In this document: in pieces, positions 28,501-44,266 of the stretch
Position numbering within the stretch: position 1 is the stretch's first letter
Layout: each line of letters opens with the position of its first letter
DNA from: Agrococcus terreus
Lineage (GTDB): Bacteria; Actinomycetota; Actinomycetes; Actinomycetales; Microbacteriaceae
Direction: 5' to 3'
Assembly (NCBI RefSeq): GCF_014645235.1
Contig: NZ_BMLM01000001.1
Location: forward strand, 1,550,001-1,614,000
DNA length: 64,000 bases
Notes under the pieces: generated by a model
Told to the model about the DNA's origin: nothing
The model's input: only the letters and a program-made list of their open reading frames with translations
Database searches by the model: none
Program-made: the position numbers and the translations under genes

Positions 28501-29268
28501 GTGACGACCATCGACCTCAACTCCGACCTCGGCGAGAACGTCCCCGAGCGGATCGTCGGCGACGACGCGGCGATGCTGCGGGTCGTCACGAGCGCCAACG
28601 TCGCCTGCGGCTTCCACGCGGGGAGCCCGGAGGGCATCCGGGCGACCCTCGTGGAGGCGGCCACGCGCGGCGTCGCGATCGGCGCCCACCCCGGGTACCG
28701 CGACTACGAGGGCTTCGGCCGCGTCGACGTCGAGATCGACGACGCGACGCTGCAGGCCCACGTGGAGTACCAGCTCGGCGCGCTGGGCGCCCTCGCGGCC
28801 TCGGCGGGGGAGCGGATGGTCTACGTGAAGCCGCACGGCGCGCTCTACAACCGGATCGCGCACGACGAGGCGCACGCGCGCGTCGTCGTCGCGGCGGTGC
28901 GCGCCGTCGACCCCTCGCTCGTGCTGCTGGGGCTCGCCGGCTCGGTGGTGCTCGACGTCGCCGAGGCCGCGGGCCTCGCGACCGCCGCGGAGGCGTTCGC
29001 CGACCGCGCGTACACGCCCGAGGGCCTGCTCGTCTCGCGGAAGGAGCCGGGCTCGGTGCTCCACGACCCGGAGGCGGTGGCGGGGCGGATGGTGCGCCTG
29101 GCGCAGGAGGGCGTGCTCGAGGCGATCGACGGCACGACCGTCGCCGTGCGCGCCGAGTCGATCTGCGTGCACGGCGACAGCCCCGGCGCCATCGCGATGG
29201 CGGAGGCGACGCGCGCGGCGCTCGAGGCCGCGGGCGTCGCGATCGCCCCGTTCGCGGGGGCGCGCTGA
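28501..29268 (+). CDS. pxpA: 5-oxoprolinase subunit A
   Basis: The 255-residue LamB/YcsF-family protein carries DLNSDLGEN at the N-terminus, [30 protein letters not shown] and [13 protein letters not shown], the conserved metal and substrate motifs. With PxpB and PxpC it hydrolyses 5-oxoproline to glutamate using ATP. The GTG start lies 9 bases after the transporter stop, with only a weak GGCGG upstream. The stop overlaps the next ATG by one base. Confidence 0.95.
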   Translation: MTTIDLNSDLGENVPERIVGDDAAMLRVVTSANVACGFHAGSPEGIRATLVEAATRGVAIGAHPGYRDYEGFGRVDVEIDDATLQAHVEYQLGALGALAASAGERMVYVKPHGALYNRIAHDEAHARVVVAAVRAVDPSLVLLGLAGSVVLDVAEAAGLATAAEAFADRAYTPEGLLVSRKEPGSVLHDPEAVAGRMVRLAQEGVLEAIDGTTVAVRAESICVHGDSPGAIAMAEATRAALEAAGVAIAPFAGAR

Positions 29269-30086
29269 TGCTCGGCCCGCACGCGCCGGTCGCCACGCCC
29301 GAGCAGCTCGCCGCGGCGCGCGAGGCGCGCGAGGCCTACCGCGGCGGCCTCGTGGCCCCCACGAGCGGCGTCGCGCACGGGCTCGTGCAGGCCAACCTCA
29401 TCGCCGTGCCGCGAGACTGGGCGTTCGAGACGCTGCTGTTCGCGCAGCGCAACCCGAAGTCGTGCCCCGTGCTCGAGGTCGTCGAGCCCTCGGCCGACGG
29501 CCGCGTCGAGCCGCGCCTCGCGCCCGGCGCCGACCTCCGCACCGACATCCCCGCCTACCGCGTGTGGCGCGACGGCGAGCTCGTCGAGGAGGTCGCCGAC
29601 GCGACCGCCGCGTGGGCCGAGCAGCCGCTCGTCGCCTTCCTCATCGGCTGCAGCTTCACGTTCGAGGCCGGCCTCGCCGATGCCGGCATCCCCATCCGGC
29701 ACCAGGAGCTCGGCACGAACGTGCCGATGTACCGCACCGCGCGGCAGTGCGAGCCCGCGGGCCGGCTCTCGGGCGAGCTCGTCGTCTCGATGCGGCCGAT
29801 CCCCGCCGACCGCGTGGCCGACGCGGTGGCCATCTCCGGCCGCTTCCCGGCGGTCCACGGGGCGCCGGTGCACATCGGCGACCCGGGCTCGCTCGGCATC
29901 GCCGACCTCGGCGCGCCCGACTTCGGCGACGCGCCGGAGGTGCGCGAGGGGGAGGTGCCGGTGTTCTGGGCGTGCGGCGTCACGCCGCAGGCGGCCATCA
30001 TGGCCTCGCGGCCCCCGTTCGCGATCACGCACGCACCCGGCCACATGATGGTGCTCGACGTGCCCGACGCGGCGTACGCCGCATGA
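29268..30086 (+). CDS. DUF1445 putative hydro-lyase (YcsI, D-glutamate cyclase family)
   Basis: The 272-residue soluble protein matches the DUF1445/YcsI family: [34 protein letters not shown], then [12 protein letters not shown] and the C-terminal [12 protein letters not shown] with [12 protein letters not shown]. YcsI-type proteins are classed with D-glutamate cyclases, which interconvert D-glutamate and 5-oxo-D-proline, so a place in a 5-oxoproline operon is sensible. The direct reaction is not proven for this branch. It is coupled on both sides (TGATG before, ATGA after). Confidence 0.9.
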   Translation: MLGPHAPVATPEQLAAAREAREAYRGGLVAPTSGVAHGLVQANLIAVPRDWAFETLLFAQRNPKSCPVLEVVEPSADGRVEPRLAPGADLRTDIPAYRVWRDGELVEEVADATAAWAEQPLVAFLIGCSFTFEAGLADAGIPIRHQELGTNVPMYRTARQCEPAGRLSGELVVSMRPIPADRVADAVAISGRFPAVHGAPVHIGDPGSLGIADLGAPDFGDAPEVREGEVPVFWACGVTPQAAIMASRPPFAITHAPGHMMVLDVPDAAYAA

Positions 30087-31657
30087 CGCGCGTCGTCACC
30101 GCGGCCGACACGGCGCTGCTGCTCGAGGCGGCCGACCTCGACGAGGCGATGCGGCTGCTGCCGCGGCTGCGCGAGGCGGCGCTGCCGGGCGTGACCGAGC
30201 TCGTCCCCGCCGCCCGCACCATCCTCGTGCGCTTCGACCCGCGCGCCGTCCGGGCCGCCGACCTCGCCGAGCGGCTGCTCGCTGTCGAGCCGGCCGCCGA
30301 GCGCGCGGCGAGCGATGCCTCCGTGACCATCCCGGTCCGCTACGACGGCCAGGACCTCGACGAGGTCGCCGGTCTCCTCGGCGTCTCGGCCGAGGAGGTC
30401 GTCGCGCGCCACCAGGCCGCCGCGTGGAGCGTCGCCTTCACCGGCTACGCGCCCGGGTTCGGCTACCTCGTCGGCGACGACGACCTCTTCCAGGTGCCGC
30501 GCCGCTCGAGCCCGCGCACGCGCATCCCGGCCGGCTCCGTCGGCCTCGCGGGCGCCTTCTCAGGCGTCTACCCGCGCGAGAGCCCGGGCGGCTGGCAGCT
30601 CATCGGCCGCACCGATGCGCGCATGTGGGACCTCGGCCGCGAGCCCGCGGCGCTGCTGGCGCCCGGCACCGCGGTGCGCTTCGAGCGCGTCGAGCGCGAG
30701 CTCGTCGAGGCGGCGCCCGCCGAGCGGCCCGCCGTCGACAGCGCGCACGCGCTCGAGGTCGTGCGCCCCGGCCTGCAGCTGCTCGTGCAGGACCTCGGGC
30801 GGCCCGGCATGGCCGCGACGGGCGTGAGCGCGTCCGGCACCGCCGACCGCACGGCGCTGCGCGCCGCGAACCGCGCGGTGGGCAACGACCCTGGCACGCC
30901 CGCGCTCGAACTCGCGGGCGGCGGCGCGGTGCTCCGCGCCCGCGGCCCCGCCGTCGTCGCGATCGCGGGCGGCACGGCCGAGGCGACCGTCGAGGGGCCG
31001 GCCGGCACCGCCGCCGTCGTGCACGGCGCGCCCGTCGCGCTCGACGACGGCGACGAGCTGCGGATCGGCGCGGTCACCGCGGGCCTGCGCGCCCTCGTGG
31101 CCGTGCGCGGCGGCATCGCGCTCGAGCCCGCGCTCGGCAGCCTCGCGACCGACACGCTCGCCGGCCTCGGCCCGGCGCCGCTCGCCGCCGGCGACGTGCT
31201 GCCGCTCCACGGCCCCGCGGCGGCGCCGCACGCGGTCGACCCGGTGCCGGCCGCGCTCGGTGCGCCGCCCGCGCCCGGGCAGGAGGTGCCGCTGCGCATC
31301 GTCCTCGGCCCGCGCGCCGACTGGTTCGCCCCGGCGGCGCTCGAGGCGCTCACGGGCCAGGCCTGGCTCGTCACGCCGCGCTCCGACCGCGTCGGCGTGC
31401 GACTGGAGGGCGAGCCGCTCGAGCGCGCGCGCGACGGCGAGCTGCCGAGCGAGGGCGCCGTGACGGGTGCGATCCAGGTGCCGCCCGACGGCCAGCCCGT
31501 GCTCTTCCTGCCCGACCACCCGCTCACGGGCGGGTACCCGATCGTCGGCGCCGTCGTCGACGACGACCTCGACCTCGCCGGCCAGCTGCCGCCCGGCGCC
31601 CGCATCCGCTTCGTCCTCGTCGACGAGCCGCCGATCGACCTCGGAGCCCCCGCATGA
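30083..31657 (+). CDS. pxpBC: Fused 5-oxoprolinase subunits B and C (KipI-KipA)
   Basis: The 524-residue protein joins two normally separate subunits. Residues about 1-205 are KipI/PxpB (AHS1 domain) with [13 protein letters not shown] and [18 protein letters not shown]. Residues about 220-520 are KipA/PxpC (AHS2 domain) with [36 protein letters not shown] and a C-terminal [13 protein letters not shown]. Together with PxpA it forms ATP-dependent 5-oxoprolinase. The same two domains form the carboxyltransferase part of urea carboxylase, relevant because the next gene encodes biotin carboxylase and carrier domains. The start overlaps the previous stop (ATGA). Confidence 0.93.
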   Translation: MTRVVTAADTALLLEAADLDEAMRLLPRLREAALPGVTELVPAARTILVRFDPRAVRAADLAERLLAVEPAAERAASDASVTIPVRYDGQDLDEVAGLLGVSAEEVVARHQAAAWSVAFTGYAPGFGYLVGDDDLFQVPRRSSPRTRIPAGSVGLAGAFSGVYPRESPGGWQLIGRTDARMWDLGREPAALLAPGTAVRFERVERELVEAAPAERPAVDSAHALEVVRPGLQLLVQDLGRPGMAATGVSASGTADRTALRAANRAVGNDPGTPALELAGGGAVLRARGPAVVAIAGGTAEATVEGPAGTAAVVHGAPVALDDGDELRIGAVTAGLRALVAVRGGIALEPALGSLATDTLAGLGPAPLAAGDVLPLHGPAAAPHAVDPVPAALGAPPAPGQEVPLRIVLGPRADWFAPAALEALTGQAWLVTPRSDRVGVRLEGEPLERARDGELPSEGAVTGAIQVPPDGQPVLFLPDHPLTGGYPIVGAVVDDDLDLAGQLPPGARIRFVLVDEPPIDLGAPA

Positions 31658-33375
31658 CCCGCATCCAGACCGTCCTCATCGCCAACCGCGGCGAGATCGC
31701 CGTGCGGGTCGCGCGCGCGTGCGCCGAGGCGGGCATCCGCTCGGTCGCCGTGTACGCCGACCAGGACGTCGACGCGATGCACGTGCGGGCCGCCGACGCC
31801 GCCGTCGCCCTCGGCGGCTCGACCGCGGCCGAGACGTACCTCGACATCCCGTCGCTGCTCGAGGCGGCCCGCGCCTCGGGCGCCGACGCCGTGCACCCCG
31901 GCTACGGCTTCCTCTCCGAGAGCGCCGCCTTCGCGCGCGCCGTCGAGGACGCGGGCCTGACCTGGATCGGGCCGGCGCCAGAGAGCATCGAGGCGCTCGG
32001 CGACAAGGTCTCCGCGCGCCGCATCGCGGTCGAGGCGGGCGCGCCGCTCGCGCCCGGCATCGACCGCCCGCTCGAGGGCGCGCACGAGGCGGTCGCCTTC
32101 GCCGAGGAGCACGGCCTGCCGATCGTCGTGAAGGCGGCGTTCGGCGGCGGCGGGCGCGGCATGCGCATCGCCAGGACGCTCGAGGAGGTGCCGGAGGCGT
32201 TCGAGGCCGCCTCGCGGGAGGCGGTGGGCGCCTTCGGCCGCGGCGAGTGCTTCGTCGAGCGCTACCTCGAGCACCCCCGCCACGTCGAGGCGCAGGTGCT
32301 CGGCGACGGCCACGGCCGCGTGGTCGTCGTCGGCGACCGCGACTGCTCGCTCCAGCGCCGCAGCCAGAAGCTGCTCGAGGAGGCGCCCGCGCCGGGCCTC
32401 ACCGACGAGCAGCGCGCGCGCATCCACGCCGCCGCGCGCGACATCTGCGCGGCCGTCGACTACCGGGGCGCCGGCACGGTCGAGTTCCTGCTCGCCGCCG
32501 ACGGCACGATCGCGTTCCTCGAGGTCAACACCCGCTTGCAGGTCGAGCACCCGGTCACCGAGATGGTGACCGGCGTCGACCTCGTGCGCGAGCAGCTGCG
32601 CATCGCCGAGGGCCGCGGCATCTCGTTCGACGCGACGCCCGCGCCGTCCGGCCACGCGATCGAGCTGCGCGTCAACGCCGAGGACCCGGGCCGCGGCTTC
32701 CTGCCGAGCCCCGGTCTCGTCACGGTCCTGCGCGCCCCCGGCGGCCCCGGCGTGCGCTGGGACGCCGGCGTCGAGGCCGGCGACCGCGTCGAGGCGGCGT
32801 TCGACTCGCTCGCGGCCAAGCTCATCGTCCACGCGCCCGACCGCGACGCGGCCCTCGTGCGCCTCCGTCGCGCGCTCGGCGAGCTCGAGGTCGAGGGCGT
32901 CGCCACCGTCGCGCCGTTCGCGCTCGCCGTGCTCGACGAGCCCGCGTTCTCGACCGACGGCTTCGCGGTGTCGACGCAGTGGATCGAGGCCGAGCTCATG
33001 CCCCGCCTCGAGCCGCAGCTGCGCCCCGCGCCCGCGCCCGCGGACGCGCTCCGCCGCGTCGCGATCGAGGTCGACGGCCGCCGCGTCGTACTGGGGCTGC
33101 CGGAGGCGCTCCTCGCGGCCGCCGCGGGCGCCGGCGGCGGAGCGCCCGCAGCGCCGGCGCGCGACGAGGCGGCCGTCGAGGCGCCGGTGCCCGGCACGCT
33201 CGTGCGCTGGTTCGTCGACGACGGCGCCGAGGTCGCCGAGGGCCAGGAGGTCGCGGTGCTCGACGCGATGAAGATGGAGACGAAGGCGCTCGCGCACCGC
33301 GCGGGCACCATCGCGCGGGTGCTCGAGGAGGGCGCGGCGGCCTCGGTCGGGGAGACGATCGCGCGGATCGACTAG
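31654..33375 (+). CDS. Biotin carboxylase with C-terminal biotin carrier domain
   Basis: The 573-residue protein has a complete biotin carboxylase (residues 1-450): [15 protein letters not shown], the ATP-grasp loop [44 protein letters not shown] and [17 protein letters not shown] Pro/Ala linker follows, then a biotinyl domain (about 500-573) with the attachment lysine in [12 protein letters not shown]. It carboxylates biotin using ATP and bicarbonate. No carboxyltransferase of the AccD type is adjacent; the likely acceptor partner is PxpBC in the same operon. Last gene of the operon, coupled by ATGA. The alternative is a housekeeping acyl-CoA carboxylase alpha chain. Confidence 0.92.
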   Translation: MTRIQTVLIANRGEIAVRVARACAEAGIRSVAVYADQDVDAMHVRAADAAVALGGSTAAETYLDIPSLLEAARASGADAVHPGYGFLSESAAFARAVEDAGLTWIGPAPESIEALGDKVSARRIAVEAGAPLAPGIDRPLEGAHEAVAFAEEHGLPIVVKAAFGGGGRGMRIARTLEEVPEAFEAASREAVGAFGRGECFVERYLEHPRHVEAQVLGDGHGRVVVVGDRDCSLQRRSQKLLEEAPAPGLTDEQRARIHAAARDICAAVDYRGAGTVEFLLAADGTIAFLEVNTRLQVEHPVTEMVTGVDLVREQLRIAEGRGISFDATPAPSGHAIELRVNAEDPGRGFLPSPGLVTVLRAPGGPGVRWDAGVEAGDRVEAAFDSLAAKLIVHAPDRDAALVRLRRALGELEVEGVATVAPFALAVLDEPAFSTDGFAVSTQWIEAELMPRLEPQLRPAPAPADALRRVAIEVDGRRVVLGLPEALLAAAAGAGGGAPAAPARDEAAVEAPVPGTLVRWFVDDGAEVAEGQEVAVLDAMKMETKALAHRAGTIARVLEEGAAASVGETIARID

Positions 33376-33389
33376 CGCAACCGAGTGCG

Positions 33390-33407
33390 CCCTGGGCGAA
33401 GCCAGGG
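33390..33407 (+). terminator. Short hairpin after the 5-oxoproline operon
   Basis: CCCTGG (33390-33395) pairs with CCAGGG (33402-33407) around a six-base loop, between the operon and the uvrA promoter. It is weak and without a U-tract. Confidence 0.4.
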
Positions 33408-33429
33408 GATGCGTGTCAGCGGCCGGTCG

Positions 33430-33435
33430 TAGGCT
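33430..33435 (+). promoter_or_regulatory. -10 box of uvrA (leaderless)
   Basis: TAGGCT is followed by six bases and the GTG start at 33442. No LexA-type box is obvious in the short intergenic region. Confidence 0.6.
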
Positions 33436-33441
33436 TCTTCG

Positions 33442-36318
<2,877 letters not shown>

Positions 36319-36325
36319 GGGCGCG

Positions 36326-38245
36326 ATGAGCGCCGCCCGTCCCTCCCGCACCGTCCCGTACAAGCCCGCGCCGGGCACGATCCCGACGGCGCCGGGCGTC
36401 TACCGGTTCCGCGACGAGCACGAGCGCGTGCTCTACGTCGGCAAGGCGAAGAACCTGCGGCAGCGGCTCTCGAACTACTTCCAGCCGCTCGAGGCGCTCC
36501 ACGAGCGCACGCGGCGGATGGTGCTCACCGCCGTGCGCGTCGAGTGGACGATCGTCGCGAGCGAGTACGAGGCGCTGCAGCTCGAGTTCACCTGGATCAA
36601 GGAGTACGAGCCGCCCTTCAACGTCCAGTTCCGCGACGACAAGTCGTACCCGTACCTCGCGGTGACGATGGGCGACGACGTGCCGCGGGCGATGATCACG
36701 CGCAACCGCGGCATCCGCGGCGCCCGCTACTTCGGCCCGTACACGAAGGTCTGGGCGATCCGCGAGACGCTCGACCTGCTGCTGAAGGCCTTCCCGGTGC
36801 GCTCGTGCAGCGCCTCCACCTACGACCGCGCCGAGCGCACGGGCCGGCCGTGCCTGCTCGGCGACATCGGCAAGTGCGCCGCGCCCTGCGTCGGCCGCAT
36901 CTCGCAGGAGGACCACCGCGGCCTCGCGCGCGAGCTCGTCGCGTTCATGAACGGCGGCGACCAGGCGGTCGTCGACCACATGCGCGAGGAGATGCAGCGC
37001 GCGAGCGCCCGGCTCGAGTTCGAGCGCGCCGCGCGCGTGCGGGACCAGCTGCAGGCGCTCGACGCGGTGCTCGAGCGCACGAGCGTCGTGCTCTCGGACC
37101 GCGTCGACGCCGACGTCTTCGGCGTCGTCGCCGACGAGCTGAGCGCCGCCGTCCACCTGTTCGCGGTGCGCGGCGGCCGCATCCGCGGCACGAAGTCGTG
37201 GGTCGTCGACACCGAGATCGACATGACCGACGGCGAGCTCGCGACGCAGATGCTCCGCATCGCCTACGACGAGGGCGGCGACGCGCCCGCGCGCGAGGTC
37301 CTCGTGCCGAAGGAGCCCGACCTGCCCGACGAGGTCGCGACCTGGCTCACGACGCGCCGCGAGGCGCACGGCCTCGGCGGCCGCGTCGACATCCGGGTGC
37401 CGCAGCGCGGCGAGAAGCGCCGCCTCGCCGACTCCGCGACCGTGAACGCCGCGCACGCGCTGCAGGTGGCGCGCACGAAGCGCACGAGCGACTACGTGAC
37501 GCGCTCGCAAGCGCTCGCCGACCTCCAGGAGGCGCTCGGCATGGCCGAGGCGCCGCTGCGCATCGAGTGCTTCGACGTCTCGCACCTCGGCGGCACCGGC
37601 GTCGTCGCCTCGATGGTCGTCTTCGAGGACGGCCTGCCGCGCAAGGACCAGTACCGCAAGTTCGCGATCGCGCAGACGACCGACGACACCGACTCCATCC
37701 GCCAGGTCATCGCCCGGCGCGCGCGGTACATCGTCGACGGCGACCCGGAGGACACCGGCAGCCGCTTCGCCTACACGCCGCAGCTGCTGCTCGTCGACGG
37801 CGGGCGACCGCAGGTGCAGGCCGCGAAGCGGGCGCTCGACGAGGCCGGCGTCCGCGGCGTCGCGCTCGCCGGCATCGCCAAGCGCCTCGAGGAGCTGTGG
37901 CTGCCCGACGACGAGTACCCGGTGATCCTGCCGCGCACGAGCGAGGCGCTCTACCTCGTGCAGCGCCTGCGCGACGAGGCGCACCGCGTCGCGATCTCGT
38001 ACCAGCGGCAGAAGCGCTCGAGCGCCATCGAGACCGAGCTGAGCGGCATCCCGGGCCTGGGGCCCGCACGCGTGCGCGCCCTGCTCAAGCACTTCGGCTC
38101 GGCGAAGCGCGTGCGCGCGGCGAGCCCCGAGCAGCTCCAGGAGGTCGCAGGCGTCGGTCCCGCGCTCGCCGTCGCCGTCGCGCGGGCCCTCGGCGCCGAT
38201 ACGATGGTGGCGAGCACCGACGGCGACCAGGGAATCGGAACGTGA
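36326..38245 (+). CDS. uvrC: UvrABC excision nuclease subunit C
   Basis: The 639-residue endonuclease has an N-terminal GIY-YIG domain (residues about 15-95; [22 protein letters not shown]), which makes the 3' incision, and a UVR motif near 205-240 ([15 protein letters not shown]). A central RNase H-like domain follows for the 5' incision ([33 protein letters not shown]). C-terminal helix-hairpin-helix repeats ([20 protein letters not shown]) complete it. The start is ATG 36326 with GAGGG upstream. The stop overlaps the rapZ GTG. Confidence 0.97.
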   Translation: MSAARPSRTVPYKPAPGTIPTAPGVYRFRDEHERVLYVGKAKNLRQRLSNYFQPLEALHERTRRMVLTAVRVEWTIVASEYEALQLEFTWIKEYEPPFNVQFRDDKSYPYLAVTMGDDVPRAMITRNRGIRGARYFGPYTKVWAIRETLDLLLKAFPVRSCSASTYDRAERTGRPCLLGDIGKCAAPCVGRISQEDHRGLARELVAFMNGGDQAVVDHMREEMQRASARLEFERAARVRDQLQALDAVLERTSVVLSDRVDADVFGVVADELSAAVHLFAVRGGRIRGTKSWVVDTEIDMTDGELATQMLRIAYDEGGDAPAREVLVPKEPDLPDEVATWLTTRREAHGLGGRVDIRVPQRGEKRRLADSATVNAAHALQVARTKRTSDYVTRSQALADLQEALGMAEAPLRIECFDVSHLGGTGVVASMVVFEDGLPRKDQYRKFAIAQTTDDTDSIRQVIARRARYIVDGDPEDTGSRFAYTPQLLLVDGGRPQVQAAKRALDEAGVRGVALAGIAKRLEELWLPDDEYPVILPRTSEALYLVQRLRDEAHRVAISYQRQKRSSAIETELSGIPGLGPARVRALLKHFGSAKRVRAASPEQLQEVAGVGPALAVAVARALGADTMVASTDGDQGIGT

Positions 38246-39105
38246 ACGCGAGAGAGATCGTCATCATCACCGGCATGTCCGGGGCGGGCCGCTCGACGGT
38301 CGGGAACGCGCTCGAGGACCTGGGCTGGTTCGTGGTCGACAACCTCCCGCCGACGATGCTCCAGGCGCTCGTCCGCACGGCGGCCGCGCCCGAGGCGACC
38401 GAGCCGCAGCTCGCGATCGTCGTCGACGTCCGCGGCGGCACGCTCTTCGACGACGCGAAGCGCTTCATCGAGATGCTCCGCAGCGAGCACAGCGTGCGCA
38501 TCCTCTTCCTCGAGGCGAGCGACGCCGAGCTCGTCCGCCGGTACGAGCAGGTCCGCCGGCCGCACCCGCTGCAGGGCGACGGCACGATCCTCGACGGCAT
38601 CCGGCTCGAGCGGAACCGGCTGCAGGCCATCCGCGGCCTCGCCGACGACCTGCTCGACACGACGGGTCTCAACCCGCACCAGCTCACGACGCGCGTGGGG
38701 GAGCGGTTCGCGCCCGGCGGCCAGCTCGAGGTCACGCTCACGGTCATGAGCTTCGGCTTCAAGTACGGCACGCCGGTCGACGCCGACCTCATCGCCGACA
38801 TGCGCTTCCTGCCCAACCCGTTCTGGGTGCCGGAGCTGCGGTCGCACAACGGCACCGACGCCGTCGTGGCCGACTACGTGCTCGCGCAGGAGGGCGCCCA
38901 GGAGTTCGCCGACCGGTACGTCGAGGCCCTGCGCCCCGTGCTCGCCGGCTACCTGCGCGAGAACAAGCTGCACGCGGTGCTCGGCATCGGCTGCACGGGC
39001 GGCAAGCACCGCTCGGTCGCCATGAGCCAGTACATCGCGGCCCGGCTCGAGGGCACTCCCGGGGTGCGCGTGGCCGTGAAGCATCGAGACCTGGGGCGCG
39101 AATGA
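38242..39105 (+). CDS. rapZ: RNase adapter RapZ / nucleotide-binding protein YvcJ family
   Basis: The 287-residue protein has Walker [17 protein letters not shown] (residues 10-25), WFVVDNLPP, a Walker B-like [10 protein letters not shown] and the conserved C-terminal block [26 protein letters not shown] with [13 protein letters not shown] (written here [14 protein letters not shown]). In E. coli RapZ guides RNase E to a small RNA; in Gram-positive bacteria YvcJ hydrolyses nucleotides and its role is unclear. The GTG start overlaps the uvrC stop. In many relatives yvcK follows; here whiA follows directly. Confidence 0.95.
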   Translation: MNAREIVIITGMSGAGRSTVGNALEDLGWFVVDNLPPTMLQALVRTAAAPEATEPQLAIVVDVRGGTLFDDAKRFIEMLRSEHSVRILFLEASDAELVRRYEQVRRPHPLQGDGTILDGIRLERNRLQAIRGLADDLLDTTGLNPHQLTTRVGERFAPGGQLEVTLTVMSFGFKYGTPVDADLIADMRFLPNPFWVPELRSHNGTDAVVADYVLAQEGAQEFADRYVEALRPVLAGYLRENKLHAVLGIGCTGGKHRSVAMSQYIAARLEGTPGVRVAVKHRDLGRE

Positions 39106-39119
39106 CGAGGGGAGCGGGC

Positions 39120-40097
39120 GTGGCACTGACCGACGACGTCAAGGAGGAGCTCGCGCGCGTGCGCGTGACGCGACCCCAGACGAAGGCGGCGGAGGTCGCG
39201 ACCCTCCTGCGCTTCGCGGGTGGGCTGCACGTGATCTCGAGCCGCGTGGCGGTGGAGAGCGAGCTCGGCTCGGCCTCCGTGGCCCGGCGGCTCGCGAAGA
39301 GCATCCTCGAGCTGTACGGCATCCGGCCGGAGATCGCGCGGATCTCGTCGTCGTCGAACCGCGCGAGCGGCGCCTACCTGGTGCGCGTCATCGCGGACGG
39401 CGAGACGCTCGCGCGCCAGACCGGCCTCATGGATGCGCGGCGCCGCCCCGTGCGCGGCCTCCCGAACAAGGTGACGACGGGCTCGATCGAGGACCTCGCC
39501 GGCATCTGGCGCGGCGCGTTCCTGGCGCAGGGCACGCTCTCCGACCCCGGCCGCTCCGCGGCGCTCGAGGTCGCGTGCCCCGGCAACGAGGCCGCGATGG
39601 CGCTCGTCGGCGCCGCCGGCCGCCTCGGCATCCCCGCGAAGTCGCGCGAGGTGCGGGGCGCGCACCGCGTCGTCATCCGCGAGGGCGAGCCCATCTCGCG
39701 CATGCTCACCACGATGGGGGCGCACGACACCGTGCAGGCGTGGGCGGAGCTCCGGCAACGCCGGGAGGTGCGGGCGACCGCGAACCGGCTCGTCAACTTC
39801 GACGACGCCAACCTGCGCCGCAGCGCCCAGGCGGCGGTCGCGGCGTGCGCGCGCATCGAGCGCGCCCTCGAGATCCTCGGGCCCGACGTGCCCGAGCACC
39901 TCGGCTACGCGGGCCGCCTGCGGCTCGACCACCGCGAGGCGAGCCTCGACGAGCTCGGCCACCTCGCGACGCCGACGATGACGAAGGACGCCGTCGCCGG
40001 TCGCATCCGGCGCCTGCTCGCGATGGCCGATCGCGCCGCGCAGGACCAGGGCATCCCGAACACCGAGGCCGCCGTGCCGGAGGACCTGGACGTCTGA
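39120..40097 (+). CDS. whiA: Sporulation/cell-division transcription factor WhiA
   Basis: The 325-residue protein starts [16 protein letters not shown], the usual WhiA N-terminus, with a LAGLIDADG-like domain (residues about 20-220; [20 protein letters not shown]) and a C-terminal helix-turn-helix (about 240-310; [21 protein letters not shown]). In Streptomyces it controls cell-division genes; it is also kept in non-sporulating actinobacteria. The start was placed at GTG 39120 because of family length and AGGGGAG upstream; an in-frame ATG at 39102 overlaps rapZ and adds six residues. Confidence 0.95.
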   Translation: MALTDDVKEELARVRVTRPQTKAAEVATLLRFAGGLHVISSRVAVESELGSASVARRLAKSILELYGIRPEIARISSSSNRASGAYLVRVIADGETLARQTGLMDARRRPVRGLPNKVTTGSIEDLAGIWRGAFLAQGTLSDPGRSAALEVACPGNEAAMALVGAAGRLGIPAKSREVRGAHRVVIREGEPISRMLTTMGAHDTVQAWAELRQRREVRATANRLVNFDDANLRRSAQAAVAACARIERALEILGPDVPEHLGYAGRLRLDHREASLDELGHLATPTMTKDAVAGRIRRLLAMADRAAQDQGIPNTEAAVPEDLDV

Positions 40098-40151
40098 TCC
40101 GAGGGCGCCGAGCGGTCGATCGCGCACCGCTGGCACGCACCCCCGCGTGGA

Positions 40152-40157
40152 TAGGAT
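40152..40157 (+). promoter_or_regulatory. -10 box of sodA
   Basis: TAGGAT with a CTGGCA -35-like box 16 bases upstream (40130-40135). The leader is about 45 bases and carries a GAGGAG ribosome site, so this gene is not leaderless. Confidence 0.5.
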
Positions 40158-40208
40158 CGGAACGACCGCCATGCGCGCCAGGAGCGCGCGAGTGAGGAGA
40201 ACCGGACC

Positions 40209-40832
40209 ATGACCGTGTACACCCTTCCCGACCTGCCGTACGACTACGCGGCGCTCGAGCCCCACATCTCTGCGAAGATCATGGAGCTCCACCACGACAA
40301 GCACCACAAGGCCTACGTCGACGGCGCGAACACCGCTCTCGAGAAGCTGCAGGCCGCGCGCGACGCCGACGACTTCGGCGCCGTCAACAAGCTCGAGAAG
40401 GACCTCGCGTTCAACCTCGGCGGCCACACGAACCACACCGTCTTCTGGAACAACCTCTCCGGCGACGGCGGCGGCGAGCCCGAGGGCGAGCTGCAGGCCG
40501 CGATCGACGAGTTCTTCGGCGGCTTCGGCAAGTTCCAGGCGCACTTCACCGCCAACGCCACGGGCATCCAGGGCTCCGGCTGGTCGGTGCTCGCGTGGGA
40601 CTCGATCGCGTCGCGGCTCAACGTCTTCCAGCTCTTCGACCAGCAGGGCAACGTCCCGGTCGGCGCGCACCCGATCCTCATGCTCGACATGTGGGAGCAC
40701 GCCTTCTACCTCGACTACCTCAACGTGAAGGCCGACTACGTGAAGGCCTTCTGGCAGATCGTGAACTGGCAGGACGCGCAGGCCCGCTTCGACGCGGCCA
40801 AGGCGCAGACCTCGGGCCTCATCGTCCGCTGA
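40209..40832 (+). CDS. sodA: Superoxide dismutase, Fe/Mn family
   Basis: The 207-residue cytoplasmic enzyme converts superoxide to hydrogen peroxide and oxygen. Metal ligands are visible: His in LEPHISAKIMELHHDKHH, His in NHTVFWNNL, and Asp and His in the signature DMWEHAFYLDY. The N-terminus YTLPDLPYDYAALEP is typical. Sequence signatures look more Mn-like, but the metal cannot be settled by eye. GAGGAG precedes the ATG by about 8 bases. A single-gene unit with its own promoter and terminator. Confidence 0.97.
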   Translation: MTVYTLPDLPYDYAALEPHISAKIMELHHDKHHKAYVDGANTALEKLQAARDADDFGAVNKLEKDLAFNLGGHTNHTVFWNNLSGDGGGEPEGELQAAIDEFFGGFGKFQAHFTANATGIQGSGWSVLAWDSIASRLNVFQLFDQQGNVPVGAHPILMLDMWEHAFYLDYLNVKADYVKAFWQIVNWQDAQARFDAAKAQTSGLIVR

Positions 40833-41921
<1,089 letters not shown>

Positions 41922-41926
41922 TCCGC

Positions 41927-43131
<1,205 letters not shown>

Positions 43132-43138
<7 letters not shown>

Positions 43139-43917
43139 CCCGCATCCCCCTCATCGCCGGCAACTGGAAGCTCAACCAGGACCACCTGCAGGCCATCGCG
43201 CTCGTGCAGAAGCTGGCCTGGACGCTGCAGGACGGCAAGCACGACCACGCGGCGGTCGAGGTGGCGGTCTTCCCGCCCTTCACCGACCTCCGCAGCGTGC
43301 AGACGCTCATCTCGGCCGAGCGGTTCGAGCTGCGCTTCGGCGCGCAGGACGTCTCGGAGCACGAGTCGGGCGCCCACACGGGCGAGGTCTCGGCCGCGAT
43401 GCTCGCGAAGCTCGAGTGCTCGTACGCGATCGTCGGCCACTCCGAGCGCCGCCAGGACCACGCGGAGACGGATGCCATCGTCGGCCGGAAGGCCGCCGCG
43501 GCGCTCCGCGCGGGCATCGTGCCGGTGATCTGCGTCGGCGAGACGGCCGAGGACCTCGAGCAGCACGGCGCGTCCGCGGTGCCCGTGCAGCAGCTGCGCG
43601 ACGTGCTCGCCGAGCTGCCCGATGCCGGCGAGATCGTCGTGGCCTACGAGCCCGTCTGGGCGATCGGCTCCGGCCAGGCGGCGACCGCCGAGCAGGCCCA
43701 GCAGGTCTGCCAGGCGCTGCGCGCCGCGATCGCGGAGGGCCGCGGTGCCGAGGCGGCCGAGGCCACCCGCATCCTCTACGGCGGCAGCGTGAAGTCGGGC
43801 AACATCGCCGGCTTCATGCGCGAGCCCGACGTCGACGGCGCGCTCGTCGGCGGCGCGAGCCTCGACGCGGCGGAGTTCGCGGCGATCGCGCGCTTCCGCA
43901 GCCACGTCGGCACCTGA
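43132..43917 (+). CDS. tpiA: Triosephosphate isomerase
   Basis: The 261-residue barrel enzyme interconverts dihydroxyacetone phosphate and glyceraldehyde-3-phosphate. It has [10 protein letters not shown] with the substrate Lys, the catalytic His in [10 protein letters not shown], the catalytic Glu in [16 protein letters not shown] with the flexible loop, and [14 protein letters not shown] 43132 is preferred over GTG 43135 because GGAGG lies seven bases upstream. Confidence 0.97.
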
Positions 43918-43963
43918 TCGCTCGCAGCGCCGCTGGCCTCCCCGCGACCGGGAAGGCCTGCGC

Positions 43964-43969
43964 TAGACT
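43964..43969 (+). promoter_or_regulatory. -10 box before secG
   Basis: TAGACT would give a leader of about 42 bases containing a CCGCGG-CCTGA-CCGCGG hairpin. No clear -35 box. Confidence 0.4.
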
Positions 43970-44017
43970 GCCCGTTGCACTTCCCGCGGCCTGACCGCGG
44001 AACCGGAAAGAGGGCTA

Positions 44018-44266
44018 GTGGAGATTCTCCAGATCATCATGCAGGTGATCCTCGGCATCACCTCGGTGCTGCTGACGCTGTTCATCCTGCTGCACAAGGG
44101 CCGCGGAGGCGGCCTCTCCGACATGTTCGGCGGCGGCGTCACGTCGTCGCTCGGCGCCTCGGGCGTCGCGGAGCGCAACCTGAACACGCTCACGGTCGTC
44201 GTCAGCCTCGCCTGGCTCGCGTCGATCGTGGTGCTCGGCCTCATCACGAAGTTCGCGGGGATCTGA
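44018..44266 (+). CDS. secG: Preprotein translocase subunit SecG
   Basis: The 82-residue protein has two membrane segments (residues 3-25 and 58-78) around the conserved cytoplasmic loop LLHKGRGGGLSDMFGGG. It is the accessory subunit of the SecYEG protein-export channel. The GTG start has AGAGGG five bases upstream. Position after tpiA is the common actinobacterial order. The stop overlaps the rbpA ATG by one base. Confidence 0.95.
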   Translation: MEILQIIMQVILGITSVLLTLFILLHKGRGGGLSDMFGGGVTSSLGASGVAERNLNTLTVVVSLAWLASIVVLGLITKFAGI

